NCBI GenBank assembly: GCA_002304345.1
Contig: NEUU01000009.1
Coordinates: 1 to 64,000 of the forward strand
DNA: 64,000 nucleotides
Origin: Verrucomicrobia bacterium Tous-C9LFEB
Lineage (GTDB): Bacteria > Verrucomicrobiota > Verrucomicrobiia > Methylacidiphilales > UBA1321
Direction of reading: 5' to 3'
Positions 63,530 through 64,000 of this stretch are shown one piece after another (within the stretch, counting starts at the first letter, position 1; every line of letters begins with the position of its first letter). The position numbers and the translations under genes are program-made. The notes beneath the pieces are model-generated. The model did no database searches. It worked only from the letters and a program-made list of their open reading frames with translations, and had not been told where the DNA came from.

Positions 63530-64000
63530 TCAGGGTAAAACACAGGCCGGGGTGATTGCGCCACGCCACTCTTCCGCCAGCAGTGTACGATGGTCATAGC
63601 AGCGGTTCAATGCTTCCTGCAAACCCGGGACAAAACACCGCGGCGCATCGCCTGAGTGATCCACCTCAATACTGGAGGAGGGGAAATCATGAATCGGAAA
63701 GCCAGCGTCATGCATGTGATTCACGCATCGCGTATGCGCGCTGGCGGCATCGATTCCACAGAGCGGTGAGGCGCCGGTGCGTGCGGAATTCACCGCCTGC
63801 CATAGTTTCCGGCAGGGCTCGTCCTCGGGGGAGCCATAGGAAATCTTTTCGCCCGAGCGGAGCGTGGCGATAATATTTTTCCGTTCGACCGAATAGTCGA
63901 TCACCGCCTGTTCAAACTCGTAGCGGAAACGGGGGTCCTGCCGATCCGCGGTCACATGGGACGCGAGAAATTGCAATTCCACGCCCGATTCCGTCCGCAA
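63530..64000 (-). CDS. Probable Gfo/Idh/MocA oxidoreductase, C-terminal part (cut by window)
   Basis: Only the last 156 residues are in the window; the gene continues past 64000. The visible part has FRYEFEQAVIDYSVERKNIIATLRSGEKISYG and GIDAASAHTRCVNHMHDAG, which fits the C-terminal domain of sugar dehydrogenase-like Gfo/Idh/MocA proteins. The N-terminal NAD-binding fold lies outside, so the family is only probable. It precedes the FAD oxidoreductase by 57 bp and is likely co-transcribed. Confidence 0.6.
   Translation of the reverse strand: MRTESGVELQFLASHVTADRQDPRFRYEFEQAVIDYSVERKNIIATLRSGEKISYGSPEDEPCRKLWQAVNSARTGASPLCGIDAASAHTRCVNHMHDAGFPIHDFPSSSIEVDHSGDAPRCFVPGLQEALNRCYDHRTLLAEEWRGAITPACVLP

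Overview
The window looks like chromosomal DNA of a free-living, Gram-negative, polysaccharide-degrading member of the Verrucomicrobiota. The pointers are three genes of the pseudopilin set known as the Verru_Chthon cassette, a PEP-CTERM surface protein, a pseudopilin with an H-X9-DG type C-terminus, and an outer-membrane exopolysaccharide export system. The class or genus cannot be fixed from this sequence alone. Most of the DNA is GC-rich, with AT-rich patches at about 11.6-12.2 kb, 13.9-14.2 kb, 23.5-23.7 kb and 41.9-42.1 kb that are regulatory or possibly acquired.

Layout. 0.5-13.9 kb is housekeeping: an amidohydrolase-SDR-bioF operon (minus), trpE (plus), glycogen synthase (minus) divergent from RNase R and two small membrane proteins (plus), an aldo/keto reductase (minus), tRNA-Pro(CGG) (minus), a small AT-rich membrane-protein gene and a siroheme sulfite/nitrite reductase (minus). 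14.2-23.5 kb is a carbohydrate (uronate/pectin-type) locus of two convergent blocks. On plus lie a GntR/LacI-type regulator, a PEP-CTERM LamG protein, a pseudopilin, a GH5 glycosidase and an oligogalacturonate-lyase-like protein. On minus lie an IclR regulator, a KduD-like SDR, an RraA-like protein, a LamG-fold protein and mannonate dehydratase. 23.75-28.5 kb holds Verru_Chthon cassette proteins B, C and A, which resemble minor pseudopilins I, J and K; a D gene is not adjacent.

28.5-29.9 kb encodes a flavoprotein disulfide reductase homologue that lacks the usual catalytic Cys and His. 30.0-44.8 kb is an exopolysaccharide locus: two GT2 enzymes, a GT2-GT4 fusion, a Wzy-like polymerase and two GT4 enzymes on plus; an outer-membrane barrel, Wza-like exporter and Wzc-like tyrosine kinase on minus; a secreted Pro-rich protein and a LysM-NlpC/P60 peptidoglycan hydrolase. 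No flippase is seen. 44.9-48.9 kb has a small DUF6941-like protein and an oligopeptide-type ABC importer (binding protein plus two permeases, no ATPase here). 49.0-52.7 kb is the glycolytic operon gap-pgk-tpiA-secG with a likely promoter.

53.2-60.2 kb carries a small exported protein, a 1277-residue secreted protein with a caspase-fold (C25-like) domain that appears catalytically dead, an unknown 212-residue protein, an HNH protein, a cyclic-nucleotide-binding protein and an RNase Z-like hydrolase. 60.4-64.0 kb is an operon (minus) of a Gfo/Idh/MocA-like oxidoreductase cut by the window end, a Tat-exported FAD oxidoreductase and a sialate O-acetylesterase.

Several non-coding repeats are visible: three copies of a short repeat ending GTAAACAGGCYCTAA, a 32-bp perfect inverted repeat beside the peptide-binding protein gene, a long stem-loop between pgk and tpiA, and nested palindromes after trpE. 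The least explained items are the pseudopilin cassette, the probable pseudo-protease and the catalytic-residue-free flavoprotein.
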